Assembly (NCBI GenBank): GCA_026169375.1
Contig: JAPFCR010000001.1
Coordinates: 1-64,000 of the forward strand
Direction of reading: 5' to 3'
DNA from: Sporosarcina sp.
GTDB lineage: Bacteria; Bacillota; Bacilli; Bacillales_A; Planococcaceae
Length of the DNA: 64,000 bases
Position numbers and translations under genes: made by a program. The notes below the pieces were generated by a model that was not told where the DNA came from, ran no database searches, and was given only the letters and a program-made list of their open reading frames with translations. Shown here piece after piece: positions 48,447-56,865 of the stretch; within the stretch, counting starts at the first letter, position 1; the number at the start of each line of letters is the position of its first letter.

Positions 48447-49109
48447 CTATAATTGCATATTTTCGACAATATTTTCCGTAATTAACGTTGCTTCTGTTGA
48501 ATTAACGACATCTTCTACAGTAAAACCTTCGAAAACTTCTTTGAGAACAAGCCCCTGATCTGTTACTTCAATTAAGGCTCTTTCCGTAATGATTTTATCC
48601 ACGACTTCTTTTCCTGTTAGTGGTAGATCACACTCTTTCTTAATTTTCGCAGAACCATCTCTTGCGACGTGATCCATAATAACGATAATTTTCTTCGCAC
48701 CATGAACGAGATCCATTGCACCACCCATTCCTTTAATCATTTTCCCAGGAATCATCCAATTCGCCAAATCACCTGTTTCGGAAACTTCCATTCCGCCTAA
48801 AATTGCGACGTCAATATGTCCACCACGAATCATCCCGAAAGATTCTGCACTCGTAAAAAAAGCTGAACCTGGAATTGTTGTAATTGTTTCTTTTCCAGCA
48901 TTAATAAGATCTGGATCGACACTTTCTTTCGTTGGATACGGTCCGATTCCTAACAAACCGTTTTCAGATTGCAAGACAACTGTTTTATCATCTGCTATAT
49001 AATTTGCAACAAGCGTTGGCATGCCGATTCCAAGATTGACATAGTCACCATTTGCAATTTCTTTTTCCGCTCTTTTTGCAATTCGTTCCCTGAAATTTAT
49101 TTTCCCCAT
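48447..49109 (-). CDS. scoB: 3-oxoacid CoA-transferase subunit B
   Basis: Beta subunit (220 residues) of succinyl-CoA:3-ketoacid (acetoacetate) CoA-transferase. The catalytic glutamate lies in [14 protein letters not shown] (near residue 50), the residue that forms the enzyme-CoA thioester; the start [28 protein letters not shown] is typical of the family. It lets the cell move CoA between acetoacetate and succinate. A neighbouring scoA encodes the partner 22 bp upstream. The AtoA-type acetate transferase is an alternative assignment. Confidence 0.92.
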   Translation of the reverse strand: MGKINFRERIAKRAEKEIANGDYVNLGIGMPTLVANYIADDKTVVLQSENGLLGIGPYPTKESVDPDLINAGKETITTIPGSAFFTSAESFGMIRGGHIDVAILGGMEVSETGDLANWMIPGKMIKGMGGAMDLVHGAKKIIVIMDHVARDGSAKIKKECDLPLTGKEVVDKIITERALIEVTDQGLVLKEVFEGFTVEDVVNSTEATLITENIVENMQL

Positions 49110-49131
49110 TTTTCCATTCCCCTTCTCTAGC

Positions 49132-49818
49132 TTATTGTGTTGTTAAACGTTCAATTCGTTTTTCTGCTTCTGCTTGTAAAAGTCCTTGTACGTAAATATT
49201 TGGAGTATGGATCATTGCTGGATCTAAATCGCCTGTTTCGACGATTTCTTCTACTTCAGCAAGTGTGACTTTTCCTGCCGCTGCCATCATTGGATTGAAG
49301 TTTTGTGCCGTTTTATTGTAAATTAAATTCCCAAATCGATCAGCAGTTTGTGCTTTGACTAATGAAAAATCAGCATGTAGTGCTTCTTCTAGTACATACT
49401 CCTTTCCATTAAATGCCCGTATTTCCTTTCCTTCTGCAACAGTCGTTCCAACACCAGCTGGCGTATAAAATGCCGGAATCCCTGCGCCCCCTGCACGGAT
49501 TTTCTCCGCCAATGTTCCTTGTGGCGTTAACTCCACTTCAATTTCTCCGGACAGTACTTGACGTTCAAACTCTTTATTTTCACCAACGTATGAACCAATC
49601 ATCTTTTTAATTTGCTTTTTCTTTAATAATAAACCGAGCCCCCACTCGTCAATTCCACAGTTATTTGAAATAACCGTGAGATCTTTTACTTCTTTTTCAA
49701 CAAGCGCTAAAATAAGTTGCTCTGGAATTCCTACAAGTCCAAAGCCTCCAACCATTAGCGTCGCACCATCATTGATATTGGCAACCGCTTCTTTTGCTGA
49801 ACTATAAATCGGTTTCAT
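49132..49818 (-). CDS. scoA: 3-oxoacid CoA-transferase subunit A
   Basis: Alpha subunit (228 residues), carrying the CoA-transferase oxyanion/CoA-binding signature [14 protein letters not shown] (about 22-35) and [18 protein letters not shown] near 118. Together with ScoB it forms the heteromeric transferase. It heads the operon. GGGGGATG precedes the ATG. Upstream is the repeat-filled gap. Confidence 0.92.
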   Translation of the reverse strand: MKPIYSSAKEAVANINDGATLMVGGFGLVGIPEQLILALVEKEVKDLTVISNNCGIDEWGLGLLLKKKQIKKMIGSYVGENKEFERQVLSGEIEVELTPQGTLAEKIRAGGAGIPAFYTPAGVGTTVAEGKEIRAFNGKEYVLEEALHADFSLVKAQTADRFGNLIYNKTAQNFNPMMAAAGKVTLAEVEEIVETGDLDPAMIHTPNIYVQGLLQAEAEKRIERLTTQ

Positions 49819-49949
49819 CCATACATCCCCCTTTTAATTGAATAACCTTGCTCCATCCATTAAATCAAAATTCTCTAAATTTTTCAATTAAAAATTAAAT
49901 ACCTGAGTAAATTTCATAATTGCTTCAATCACTTTAAATCCTGAACAAT

Positions 49950-50132
49950 GTTGATTTTCGTTCCAGACGGACACTTCCGAGGGCATGGCTTTAATCTCGG
50001 GCCAACATGAAGTTGGTCATGAGTCGTTGCCGCAGGACGCGGCGAACCTAGACTGCCCTGCCTTTCTTAACTTGCGGGGCTTTTCAGCTCACGCTATTCC
50101 CGCAGGAGTTGCCGCCTTCCACTACAATCAAC
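49950..50132. repeat. family B palindromic repeat carrying a family C module
   Basis: Outer ends GTTGATTTTCGTTCCAGACGG (49950) and the complement of GTTGATTGTAGTGGAAGGCGG (to 50132). From GGCATGGCTTTAATCTC and from GGGGCTTTTCAGCTCACGCT onward it matches the copy at 29.15 kb, but in between it holds about 75 bp (50000-50074) that instead match the module at 54013-54085. That module has the stems CCAACATGAAGTTGG and GCCGC-AGGAC-GCGGC. The remaining 49819-50323 sequence shows no gene. Confidence 0.75.
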
Positions 50133-50323
50133 GAAGATACTTTCTTTTAAACATGAACTTTATACAGAATCTTCATTATCGTTACCAGAAAGTGCTATTA
50201 TGTATCAATCCACTTCATTATTTTGACACACTACATGCTTTCATCAAAGATATCAGTACATAACTTATGAAATCTATGTTAATTTAGAAAAATAAAGAAA
50301 AACACTACGGAGGTTTTAAAAAA

Positions 50324-50836
50324 ATGGACACACCCCTGACGATACTGCCATTAGAACGAGAGGACCTATACTTTATTCACAAGCTTCAAAACAACCCTGA
50401 GATTATGGCTTTTTGGTTTGATGAGCCTTATCACTCAATTGAAAAACTACAAGACTTATACGACCAACAAATTCATGGTCAACATGAACGTCGTTTTGTC
50501 GTTAAACATGACGACAACTTAGTTGGCATTGTTGAGCTAATGTATATTAATCACCTACATCGACATACTGAATTTCAAATTATTATCGATCCGGCTTACC
50601 AAGGAAAAGGATTTGCTGTACCTGCCACACAACTCGCTCTGGATTACGCTTTCCGTGTATTAAACATGCATAAAGTTTACTTATTCGTCGACACGACAAA
50701 CGAAGCAGCGATTCACATTTATAAAAAAGTTGGCTTTTCAATGGAAGCAACTTTAAAAGAAGCGTTTTTTGTTGAAGGTAATTATCATGACACATTCATC
50801 ATGTCGATGTTTCAAAGAGATTATTTAAACGAGTAA
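50324..50836 (+). CDS. speG: spermidine N1-acetyltransferase SpeG
   Basis: GNAT enzyme of 170 residues that acetylates spermidine and spermine, limiting polyamine toxicity. Similarity to E. coli SpeG runs the whole length by eye: LPLEREDLYFIHKLQNN, YDQQIHGQHERRFVV, ELMYINHLHRHTEFQIII, the acetyl-CoA loop YQGKGFA and NEAAIHIYKKVGF. The ATG follows ACGGAGG. It stands alone downstream of the 49.95-kb repeat, and no polyamine synthesis gene is nearby. Confidence 0.9.
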   Translation: MDTPLTILPLEREDLYFIHKLQNNPEIMAFWFDEPYHSIEKLQDLYDQQIHGQHERRFVVKHDDNLVGIVELMYINHLHRHTEFQIIIDPAYQGKGFAVPATQLALDYAFRVLNMHKVYLFVDTTNEAAIHIYKKVGFSMEATLKEAFFVEGNYHDTFIMSMFQRDYLNE

Positions 50837-50876
50837 CCTTTCTATCAATTAACACAAAGTCTTTTTTTAAAAAACA

Positions 50877-50885
50877 TGGTATAAT
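50877..50885 (+). promoter_or_regulatory. extended -10 of ytqA
   Basis: TGG-TATAAT, an extended -10 element, 23 bp before the ytqA start; no clear -35 box. Confidence 0.5.
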
Positions 50886-50907
50886 TTTAGGAAGAGGAGT
50901 GAACATA

Positions 50908-51867
50908 TTGAACAATTTAAATTTCCCTTTTCCAACAGAAGGAAAACGGTATTATACATGGTCAAGACATTTGAAAGATGAATTTGGATTTAAAGTATTT
51001 AAAGTGGCGCTTGACGCTGGCTTTGACTGTCCGAACCGCGATGGTACAGTAGCTTACGGGGGGTGCACGTTCTGTAGCGTAGCAGGCTCCGGCGATTTTG
51101 CAGGTGACCGAGTCGATCCGATTGATGTACAGTTTGCTGAAATAAAAGAAAGAATGCAGCGTAAATGGAAAGACGGGAAACCGATGGCTTATTTCCAAGC
51201 GTATACAAATACACATGCACCTTTACCTGTTTTAAAAGAGAAGTTTGAAGCAGCACTTGCACAGGAAGGTGTAGTTGGTATTTCAATTGCTACACGTCCT
51301 GATTGTTTACCAGATGATGTCGTTGAGTATTTAGCTGAATTAAACGAACGTACTTATCTATGGGTGGAACTTGGATTACAAACGGTGCATGAACAAACTG
51401 CCAAACTCGTTAACCGTGCACATGACTACGCAACGTATGTAGAAGGCGTTGAAAAACTAAGAAAACATAATATTCGTGTTGTCACACATATTATTAACGG
51501 TTTACCAATGGAAGATTACGATATGATGATGGAAACCGCACGTGAAGTTGCAAAGTTAGATGTACAAGGCATTAAAATCCATCTTCTCCATCTCCTAAAA
51601 GGAACACCCATGGTTAAACAATACGAAAAAGGAAAATTACAATTCCTAGAAAAAGATGAGTATATAAATCTTGTTGTCGATCAACTTGAAATTTTACCCC
51701 CTAATATCATAATTCACCGTATTACAGGTGATGGACCAATTGAGCTCATGATAGGGCCAATGTGGAGTGTGACGAAATGGGAAGTCTTGAATGCCATCGA
51801 CAATGAATTAAAACGCCGGAATAGTTGGCAAGGTAAATATTATAAGCAAGGAGTTAAAACGACATGA
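50908..51867 (+). CDS. ytqA: TIGR01212 radical SAM protein YtqA (MnmL-type)
   Basis: Radical SAM enzyme of 319 residues. The iron-sulfur cysteines are in CPNRDGTVAYGGCTFC (three Cys, near residues 31-46), followed by a TIM-barrel-like part with VGISIATRPDCLPDDVVEYL and WVELGLQTVHEQT. Recent work on B. subtilis assigns YtqA (as MnmL), together with YtqB (MnmM), to completion of mnm5(s2)U at tRNA wobble positions; I rely on memory for that. The TTG at 50908 follows GAGGAG by eight bases, so it is preferred over the overlapping GTG. It overlaps ytqB by 4 bp. Confidence 0.9.
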   Translation: MNNLNFPFPTEGKRYYTWSRHLKDEFGFKVFKVALDAGFDCPNRDGTVAYGGCTFCSVAGSGDFAGDRVDPIDVQFAEIKERMQRKWKDGKPMAYFQAYTNTHAPLPVLKEKFEAALAQEGVVGISIATRPDCLPDDVVEYLAELNERTYLWVELGLQTVHEQTAKLVNRAHDYATYVEGVEKLRKHNIRVVTHIINGLPMEDYDMMMETAREVAKLDVQGIKIHLLHLLKGTPMVKQYEKGKLQFLEKDEYINLVVDQLEILPPNIIIHRITGDGPIELMIGPMWSVTKWEVLNAIDNELKRRNSWQGKYYKQGVKTT

Positions 51868-52460
51868 GTCAAATTATGCTTCAGCGTGTCTTACCTTTTT
51901 CAAAGCGATTAATTGAAAAAGCATCCTTACCTGGTGAAACAGTCGTAGATGCAACTGCCGGTAATGGGAATGACACACAGTTTTTAGCAGAGCATGTCGG
52001 CGACAAAGGGCATGTTTTTGCGTTTGATGTCCAACAACAAGCACTCGACTCAACAGCTAAACGTCTCCAAGACTTAGTAAAACGCGTCACACTCGTATTA
52101 GATAGCCATGCAAATGTCGATCAATACGTGCAGGCGCCAATTGCTGGAGCGATGTTCAACCTAGGCTATTTACCACATAGTCACGACTTGTCCATTATTA
52201 CTAAACCCGACTCAACAATTGAGGCAGTTCATAAATTGCTCAGCTTATTAAAAAAAGAAGGGATCATTACGATCGCTGTTTATGATGGACATGAGGGTGG
52301 AAAAGAAGAGCGCGATGCTTTATTAAATTATGTGATGAAACTTCACCAAAGTGATGTTCACGTAGCAAAATATGAAATGGTCAATCAACCAAATAACCCA
52401 CCATTTTTACTCGCAATTGAAAAATTACGTGATTTCACCGAAGTCCGCATAACGGAATAA
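51864..52460 (+). CDS. ytqB: SAM-dependent methyltransferase YtqB (MnmM)
   Basis: Class I methyltransferase of 198 residues of the rRNA_methylase/YtqB family. The SAM-binding motif is VDATAGNGNDTQFLAE (about 27-42), followed by VFAFDVQQQALDSTAKRL and MFNLGYLPHSHDLSI (near 97-111). In B. subtilis the orthologue converts nm5U to mnm5U in tRNA (MnmM). Its ATG overlaps the ytqA stop, which supports a shared pathway. Confidence 0.92.
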   Translation: MSQIMLQRVLPFSKRLIEKASLPGETVVDATAGNGNDTQFLAEHVGDKGHVFAFDVQQQALDSTAKRLQDLVKRVTLVLDSHANVDQYVQAPIAGAMFNLGYLPHSHDLSIITKPDSTIEAVHKLLSLLKKEGIITIAVYDGHEGGKEERDALLNYVMKLHQSDVHVAKYEMVNQPNNPPFLLAIEKLRDFTEVRITE

Positions 52461-52461
52461 A

Positions 52462-52502
52462 AAAAGTGTCCCCCTACATTTTTGTAGAAGGACACTTTTT
52501 TC
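52462..52502. terminator. bidirectional terminator between ytqB and the SDR gene
   Basis: AAAAAGTGTCC pairs with GGACACTTTTT; an inner stem CTACA/TGTAG strengthens it. Confidence 0.88.
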
Positions 52503-52505
52503 TCT

Positions 52506-53237
52506 TTAATAATCTCTAATATCTACAATCGGACCCATTTTCCCATAGTCTGCTTTCTCTAGAAAAGCAATTAAGTTTCGTGCTGTTTCTTCTGGACTGC
52601 TTAACATTCCCTGTTCTTTATAATCAATAAACTGATCTAGCAAAGGAAATGCAGTTTCACCGCTACCGCGAATTGTTTCTTGCATCCCCGTATCAATAAT
52701 GCCAGGCGCTATAGATACAATTTTTACAGGATGCTTCACATTTGCTTGTTCCGTTGCAACAACACGTGAAAAATGATCTAAACCTGCCTTCGTTGTACAA
52801 TAAGCTCCCCAACCTTCATAAACTTTCCGACCAGCCCCAGACGAAATGTTCATAATTTTTTTAGTTCCTGGAAATTGCTCTAGCTTTTGAATAAACAAAT
52901 TGCTCAAAATCATCGGCGCTGTTAAGTTAATCGATACAGCCCGCGTCAGTTCTTTAGCACTTACGGCTCCTATCAAACCAATTGGTTCAACTGTTCCTGC
53001 ATTGTTAATTAAAGTGAAAGATGCCGCCTCTTCCTTATGTTCATCAATAATTTTCGAAAAGATATTTTCTAACTGATTTAACTCAGCGAAGTCTACAGAA
53101 ATAAAATGATCTGCTTCTGCAAGAATAGATCTTGCTACTCCTATTACTTTCTTTCCTTTTTCTTCAAGTTGCTGTAATAATTCAAACCCAATACCTTTCG
53201 AAGCGCCTGTTACAATAACAATATCGATTGTCCTCAC
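52506..53237 (-). CDS. short-chain dehydrogenase, benzil reductase-like
   Basis: Classical NAD(P)-dependent SDR of 243 residues. The cofactor motif VTGASKGIGFEL is at residues 9-20, NNAG near 80, catalytic Ser in MNISSGAGR (near 139) and YxxxK in GAYCTTKAG (about 152-158). It resembles the YueD-type (S)-benzoin-forming benzil reductase/sepiapterin reductase subgroup; the true substrate is unknown. The start is GTG, which overlaps the stop of the upstream DUF4825 gene by 4 bp, so the two are coupled. The ribosome-binding site is weak. Confidence 0.85.
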   Translation of the reverse strand: MRTIDIVIVTGASKGIGFELLQQLEEKGKKVIGVARSILAEADHFISVDFAELNQLENIFSKIIDEHKEEAASFTLINNAGTVEPIGLIGAVSAKELTRAVSINLTAPMILSNLFIQKLEQFPGTKKIMNISSGAGRKVYEGWGAYCTTKAGLDHFSRVVATEQANVKHPVKIVSIAPGIIDTGMQETIRGSGETAFPLLDQFIDYKEQGMLSSPEETARNLIAFLEKADYGKMGPIVDIRDY

Positions 53238-53779
53238 TCACTTTCTGTATAGGCTAAAAACCATGGTAAAATGTCTTTTGTTAATTGTTTCTGTACTTTT
53301 TCTTGAAATATTTCTGGATCTTTAAAATCAACAAGTGTCGTTCCAAACCACTTTTCAACACTGTCCCTTGAAACAGAATAAGTTTCATCATCAAATTTCA
53401 TTTCCATTTGTTCAACGTTTTCAATAAGCGCAAATACTGCAGTCGAATTGTAGATGATGCCTTGTTGAGCCTTCTCTTCAATTTCCGCCGCTTGCACGTC
53501 ATAATCAACTTTAAAGACTAAATCATCTGAATCTAATTCGATTGATTCTTTGTATTCATTCAGTGGCAATTCGTTCAATAAATTATTTAAATTAGACGCA
53601 TCGCCCATGTACTCAGACTCATACTTTGCCACATCTTCATAACTATGTGTTTTTGGGTCTTGTTGCATTCTCTCTTCGCCAATTCTCACTTTGTTCGGTA
53701 CTTCAAAAAATTGAATCCAAATAAATAAAGGGACACCAATGATTAAAAGTGCAATCATTATTTTCCTTTGTTGATTCAT
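53234..53779 (-). CDS. DUF4825-like membrane-anchored protein
   Basis: A 181-residue protein with one N-terminal helix (IMIALLIIGVPLFIWIQFF, residues 7-25) and an extracytoplasmic domain. The pattern SEYMGDASNLNNLLNELPLNEYKESIEL (about 54-81) followed by a beta-rich stretch fits DUF4825, a domain also fused to regulators and BlaR-like proteins; no function is known. The ATG follows GGGAAATGA. It is coupled to the downstream SDR. Confidence 0.7.
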   Translation of the reverse strand: MNQQRKIMIALLIIGVPLFIWIQFFEVPNKVRIGEERMQQDPKTHSYEDVAKYESEYMGDASNLNNLLNELPLNEYKESIELDSDDLVFKVDYDVQAAEIEEKAQQGIIYNSTAVFALIENVEQMEMKFDDETYSVSRDSVEKWFGTTLVDFKDPEIFQEKVQKQLTKDILPWFLAYTESE

Positions 53780-53882
53780 TCATTTCCCCACTCTCATTAC
53801 AGCTTATCTATATCTTTATTTCGATCCTTTAAGTAATTGTAACATTTAGATTACTGAAATGAAAAGACCTTTTTTTGAGAAA

Positions 53883-53914
53883 CAAAAAAACTCCCTCACA
53901 ATCGCGAAGGAGTG
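53883..53914 (-). terminator. terminator at the end of the 53.9-54.1 kb structured region
   Basis: On the minus strand ACTCC and GGAGT pair around a 14-base loop and are followed by seven Ts. It would end a transcript coming from the LysM-3D gene and crossing the structured region. Confidence 0.75.
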
Positions 53915-53930
53915 TAGCATGATTTATTAG

Positions 53931-54115
53931 TCCCGCAGTAACGGGCAGTAAGACTCTACCTCCAAAGCGATAAAGATAGGTGGGAGATTAACTGTCCGTA
54001 AAAGCCGATTGAGGCCAACATGATGTTGGTCACGCAAGCGTTGTCACAGGACGTGACGCACTTAGCTTGTGTTCCTTTTCAATCAGTGAAGGATGAAGAC
54101 CCCCACTGATTGAGG
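53931..54115. repeat. structured multi-hairpin region with family C module
   Basis: Successive pairings on one strand: CGGGCAGT (53942) with ACTGTCCG (about 53991), enclosing CTC-ACCT with AGGT-GAG; CCAACAT/ATGTTGG (54015-54029); GCG-GTCAC with GTGAC-GC (54038-54059, loop AGG/AC); AATCAGTG (54080) with CACTGATT (54104-54112). The central 70 bp correspond to 50000-50074. I do not recognise a named RNA family. Together with the terminator at 53883 it could be a 3' UTR or an independent small RNA on the minus strand. Confidence 0.65.
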
Positions 54116-54137
54116 TTCACTTTATTTTTCATTACTA

Positions 54138-54713
54138 TCAATTTAATATTTGGATTTTCACTTGTTTACGGCCCCACTGGAGAGCTCGTCCTTTGTTCGG
54201 AATAAATACGTCAATTCGATTTCCTTTAATAGCACCACCAATATCTCCAGCAATTGCATGGCCATAACCTTCTACATATACTCTAGAACCAAGTGGAATT
54301 ACTTTTGGATCTACAGCAATCACTTTTTGATTTGGATTTGCTTTCAAATTAATTCCTGTACTCGTAATGCCACTACATCCCGCGCAATAAGCAGTGTAAG
54401 CAGTCGACTGTACGACCAGTTCCTTTTTCACATTCGTGGTTTGTTGTTGATCATTCACCGTTTGCTTTGGTTTACTCGCAGGTTGTGAAGTAGTCCCTTT
54501 TCCTACAATTAATCTTTGGCTTGGGACAATCAAATCACTACTTAAATTGTTCCATTTCTTTAGATTTGCTACACTAGTATTATAGGTTAATGAAATACGA
54601 TATAAATTATCGCCTGACTTTACTGTATGTGTTGGAGAAGCTGCAAAACTTTCTTTCATCCCGAATCCTAAAACAATAAGACTCGCTAAAAGTACTGAGA
54701 AAACTTTTTTCAA
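54138..54713 (-). CDS. secreted LysM and 3D-domain cell wall protein
   Basis: A 191-residue secreted protein. A signal peptide (MKKVFSVLLASLIVLGFGMKESFA, cleavage before A-SPTH) is followed by one LysM peptidoglycan-binding domain (about 28-72, HTVKSGDNLYRIS) and a Gln/Thr-rich linker. The C-terminal 3D domain (about 105-190) keeps the three aspartates, in VDPKVIPLGSRVYV, AGDIGGAIKGNRIDV; this is the catalytic fold of lytic transglycosylases (YocH, MltA-like). The start is TTG at 54713, eight bases after GGGAG. It is likely a muralytic enzyme. Confidence 0.87.
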   Translation of the reverse strand: MKKVFSVLLASLIVLGFGMKESFAASPTHTVKSGDNLYRISLTYNTSVANLKKWNNLSSDLIVPSQRLIVGKGTTSQPASKPKQTVNDQQQTTNVKKELVVQSTAYTAYCAGCSGITSTGINLKANPNQKVIAVDPKVIPLGSRVYVEGYGHAIAGDIGGAIKGNRIDVFIPNKGRALQWGRKQVKIQILN

Positions 54714-54943
54714 AATCTCATCTCCCATCATTTTTATATTTAGCAGCATACATCAATAATTCTTTCTCTATTCAGAGTTCATGTTTCTAAATTTCTTTTA
54801 AAGAATAGACGAAAAAATATTCATCTGCCAAATAATCAAAGCTAATAAATAGTCTAACTTATTTATATTACAATTAAATGACAAAGAAACTTCATTTAGG
54901 TAACAAATGATGTTCACTATATTTCAAAGACGAGGTGTATTGT

Positions 54944-55456
54944 ATGGATGCACTTATAATCCGCCAAGCTACTCAAAAGGATATTGATCAACTTCAAGAT
55001 GTATTGATTACGAGTCAATGGTTTACATATGGTAAACTTTTTACTCAAACATCTATTCAGAAAATCATCGATCGCTATTATAATTCAGAAAGACTGTCAG
55101 AGGAAATTGCCTGTATTAACGCTACTTGGCACGGCTATATCGTTGCAGAACTTCACGGAAAAATTGTCGGCGTCATTGGCGGTGGGATGAGAGATGAATA
55201 TGAAAGCGAAGTGTATGTATTTTATCTACACCCAGACATGCGAACAAAAGGAATTGGTACGCAGTTATTAAATAAGTTTACAAGTATTCAAAAGTTTACT
55301 TATGGAGCCGAAGAACAATGGGTTGCGGTTGCAAAAGGAAATGAGTATGGCATTCCTTTTTATGAAGCACGTGGTTTTGAATTTCAATATGAAAGCGCTT
55401 CTTACGCTGCAATTGATGATAACGATATTTCATTATGGTATAAAAGAAAAATTTAA
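54944..55456 (+). CDS. GNAT family N-acetyltransferase
   Basis: A 170-residue GNAT protein with the acetyl-CoA loop MRTKGIGTQLL (near 107-117) and the late FYEARGFEF. The substrate is unknown. The ATG at 54944 follows CGAGGTG; an upstream start in the same frame is less well placed. It ends only 14 bp before rtcB on the same strand, so the two are probably one operon; whether they act together is unknown. Confidence 0.82.
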   Translation: MDALIIRQATQKDIDQLQDVLITSQWFTYGKLFTQTSIQKIIDRYYNSERLSEEIACINATWHGYIVAELHGKIVGVIGGGMRDEYESEVYVFYLHPDMRTKGIGTQLLNKFTSIQKFTYGAEEQWVAVAKGNEYGIPFYEARGFEFQYESASYAAIDDNDISLWYKRKI

Positions 55457-55470
55457 AAGGAGAAGGGAAA

Positions 55471-56580
55471 ATGATTGAAGTTAAAGGAAAATATAACGAA
55501 GCAGTTGTTTTTACAGATGAAATTGAAGATACAGCTAAACAACAAGTATACGATTTATGTAATTTATCCTTTTTACAAGATTCCAAAATTCGAATGATGC
55601 CAGATTTACATGCTGGAAAAGGCTGTACAGTTGGGACGACGATGACAATTACCGACAAAATCGTTCCAAACTTTGTCGGCGTCGACATTGGATGTGGCAT
55701 GATTTGTGTGAAGCTTGATGTAAAAAAAGAGAACATTGATTTCCATAAACTCGACCAAGTCATTAGAAGAAATGTACCAAGTGGTATGAGAATACGTAAA
55801 AAAGCACATAAAAACGCTCATAAAATTGCTTTCGAAGAGATTCTCACACCAATTAATGAAGGAAGAGCACGAAATAGCGTTGGAACACTTGGAGGCGGAA
55901 ACCATTTTATTGAGTTAAATGAAGACTCAAAAGGCAACATTTATCTTGTCATTCACTCAGGAAGTCGTAACCCTGGAAAACAAATTTCTGACCACTATCA
56001 AGCACTTGCAGTTGAACAGCTTCCAAATCGTCCAGATCGTGAAAATTTAAACCGAAATACAGCTTATTTAGATGGCGAACAAATGCAAAATTATTTGCAT
56101 GACGTTAGCATCGCACAACAATACGCTGCAGTGAATCGTCAAACGATGGCAGAAGTGATTTTAATCGGGATGAGATGGCGTGAAGTGAGTTCTTTTGATA
56201 CGATTCATAACTATGTAGACATAGACAATATGATTTTAAGAAAAGGTGCCATTTCAGCCGAGGAAGATGAAATTGTTATCATTCCAATGAATATGCGTGA
56301 TGGTTCACTCATTTGTCGCGGAAAAGGAAACCCTGACTGGAATTATTCAGGTCCCCACGGTGCTGGAAGAATTATGAGCCGTACAGAAGCGAAGAGAAAA
56401 GTGAAACTTGCAGAGTTTGAGGATTCGATGAAAGACGTATGGAGTACTTCAGTAACTAAGTCAACAGTTGATGAATCTCCATTCGCTTATAAGAACATGG
56501 ATGATATCGTTCGCCATATTGGAGATACTGTTGAAGTGCTAGAAGTCATTAAACCAATTTACAACTATAAGGCGAATTAA
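55471..56580 (+). CDS. rtcB: RtcB family RNA ligase
   Basis: GTP- and Mn-dependent ligase joining RNA 2',3'-cyclic phosphate (or 3'-phosphate) ends to 5'-OH ends. The 369-residue form is shorter than E. coli RtcB (408) but keeps the metal/catalytic residues: Asp72 and Cys75 in VDIGCGM, His145 in GGGNHFIEL, His162 in IHSGSRN, His246 in DTIHNY and the guanylylated His296 in GPHGAGR. An active enzyme is expected. The AAAGGAGAAGGG site precedes the ATG. No archease, RtcA or release factor PrfH is next to it; the only partner is a GNAT gene. Confidence 0.9.
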   Translation: MIEVKGKYNEAVVFTDEIEDTAKQQVYDLCNLSFLQDSKIRMMPDLHAGKGCTVGTTMTITDKIVPNFVGVDIGCGMICVKLDVKKENIDFHKLDQVIRRNVPSGMRIRKKAHKNAHKIAFEEILTPINEGRARNSVGTLGGGNHFIELNEDSKGNIYLVIHSGSRNPGKQISDHYQALAVEQLPNRPDRENLNRNTAYLDGEQMQNYLHDVSIAQQYAAVNRQTMAEVILIGMRWREVSSFDTIHNYVDIDNMILRKGAISAEEDEIVIIPMNMRDGSLICRGKGNPDWNYSGPHGAGRIMSRTEAKRKVKLAEFEDSMKDVWSTSVTKSTVDESPFAYKNMDDIVRHIGDTVEVLEVIKPIYNYKAN

Positions 56581-56622
56581 CTCATTTAATATCTAGATGT
56601 GAAAATAGAAATTGATGACATG

Positions 56623-56696
56623 ATTGATTTCCGTTCCCAGTTTGCGGTTTTTGTGAAGGGTAAGCACACTTTACACCGCTCAGATCGGAAATCAAT
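56623..56696. repeat. hairpin with 11-bp perfect inverted ends after rtcB
   Basis: ATTGATTTCCG and CGGAAATCAAT are perfect inverted repeats enclosing GCGG/CCGC and GTG/CAC stems. AGTTTTT follows on the + strand, so it may serve as rtcB terminator. The left end matches the start of family B repeats (29146, 49950), suggesting a deleted derivative. The rest of 56581-56865 holds no clear feature. Confidence 0.6.
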
Positions 56697-56865
56697 AGTT
56701 TTTCTAATGATCATAATGAAAATAAGACACAGGTCATATTTGAAGAAATAGTCATTGTGTTAATTAGTATCCACGAAAACTTAACTTAATCATCTAATAT
56801 ATTACATATCATTTAAGAACCTTTTACGCTATACTAGAATAAATGGTTTTTTAAGGAGGTTTATT

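Noticed and set aside
49985-50263. 92-codon ORF on the + strand
   Set aside because: It is read from the family B/C repeat and has no ribosome-binding site.
55296-55763. 155-codon ORF on the minus strand
   Set aside because: It overlaps the GNAT and rtcB genes in antisense, both well supported, and has no recognisable product.
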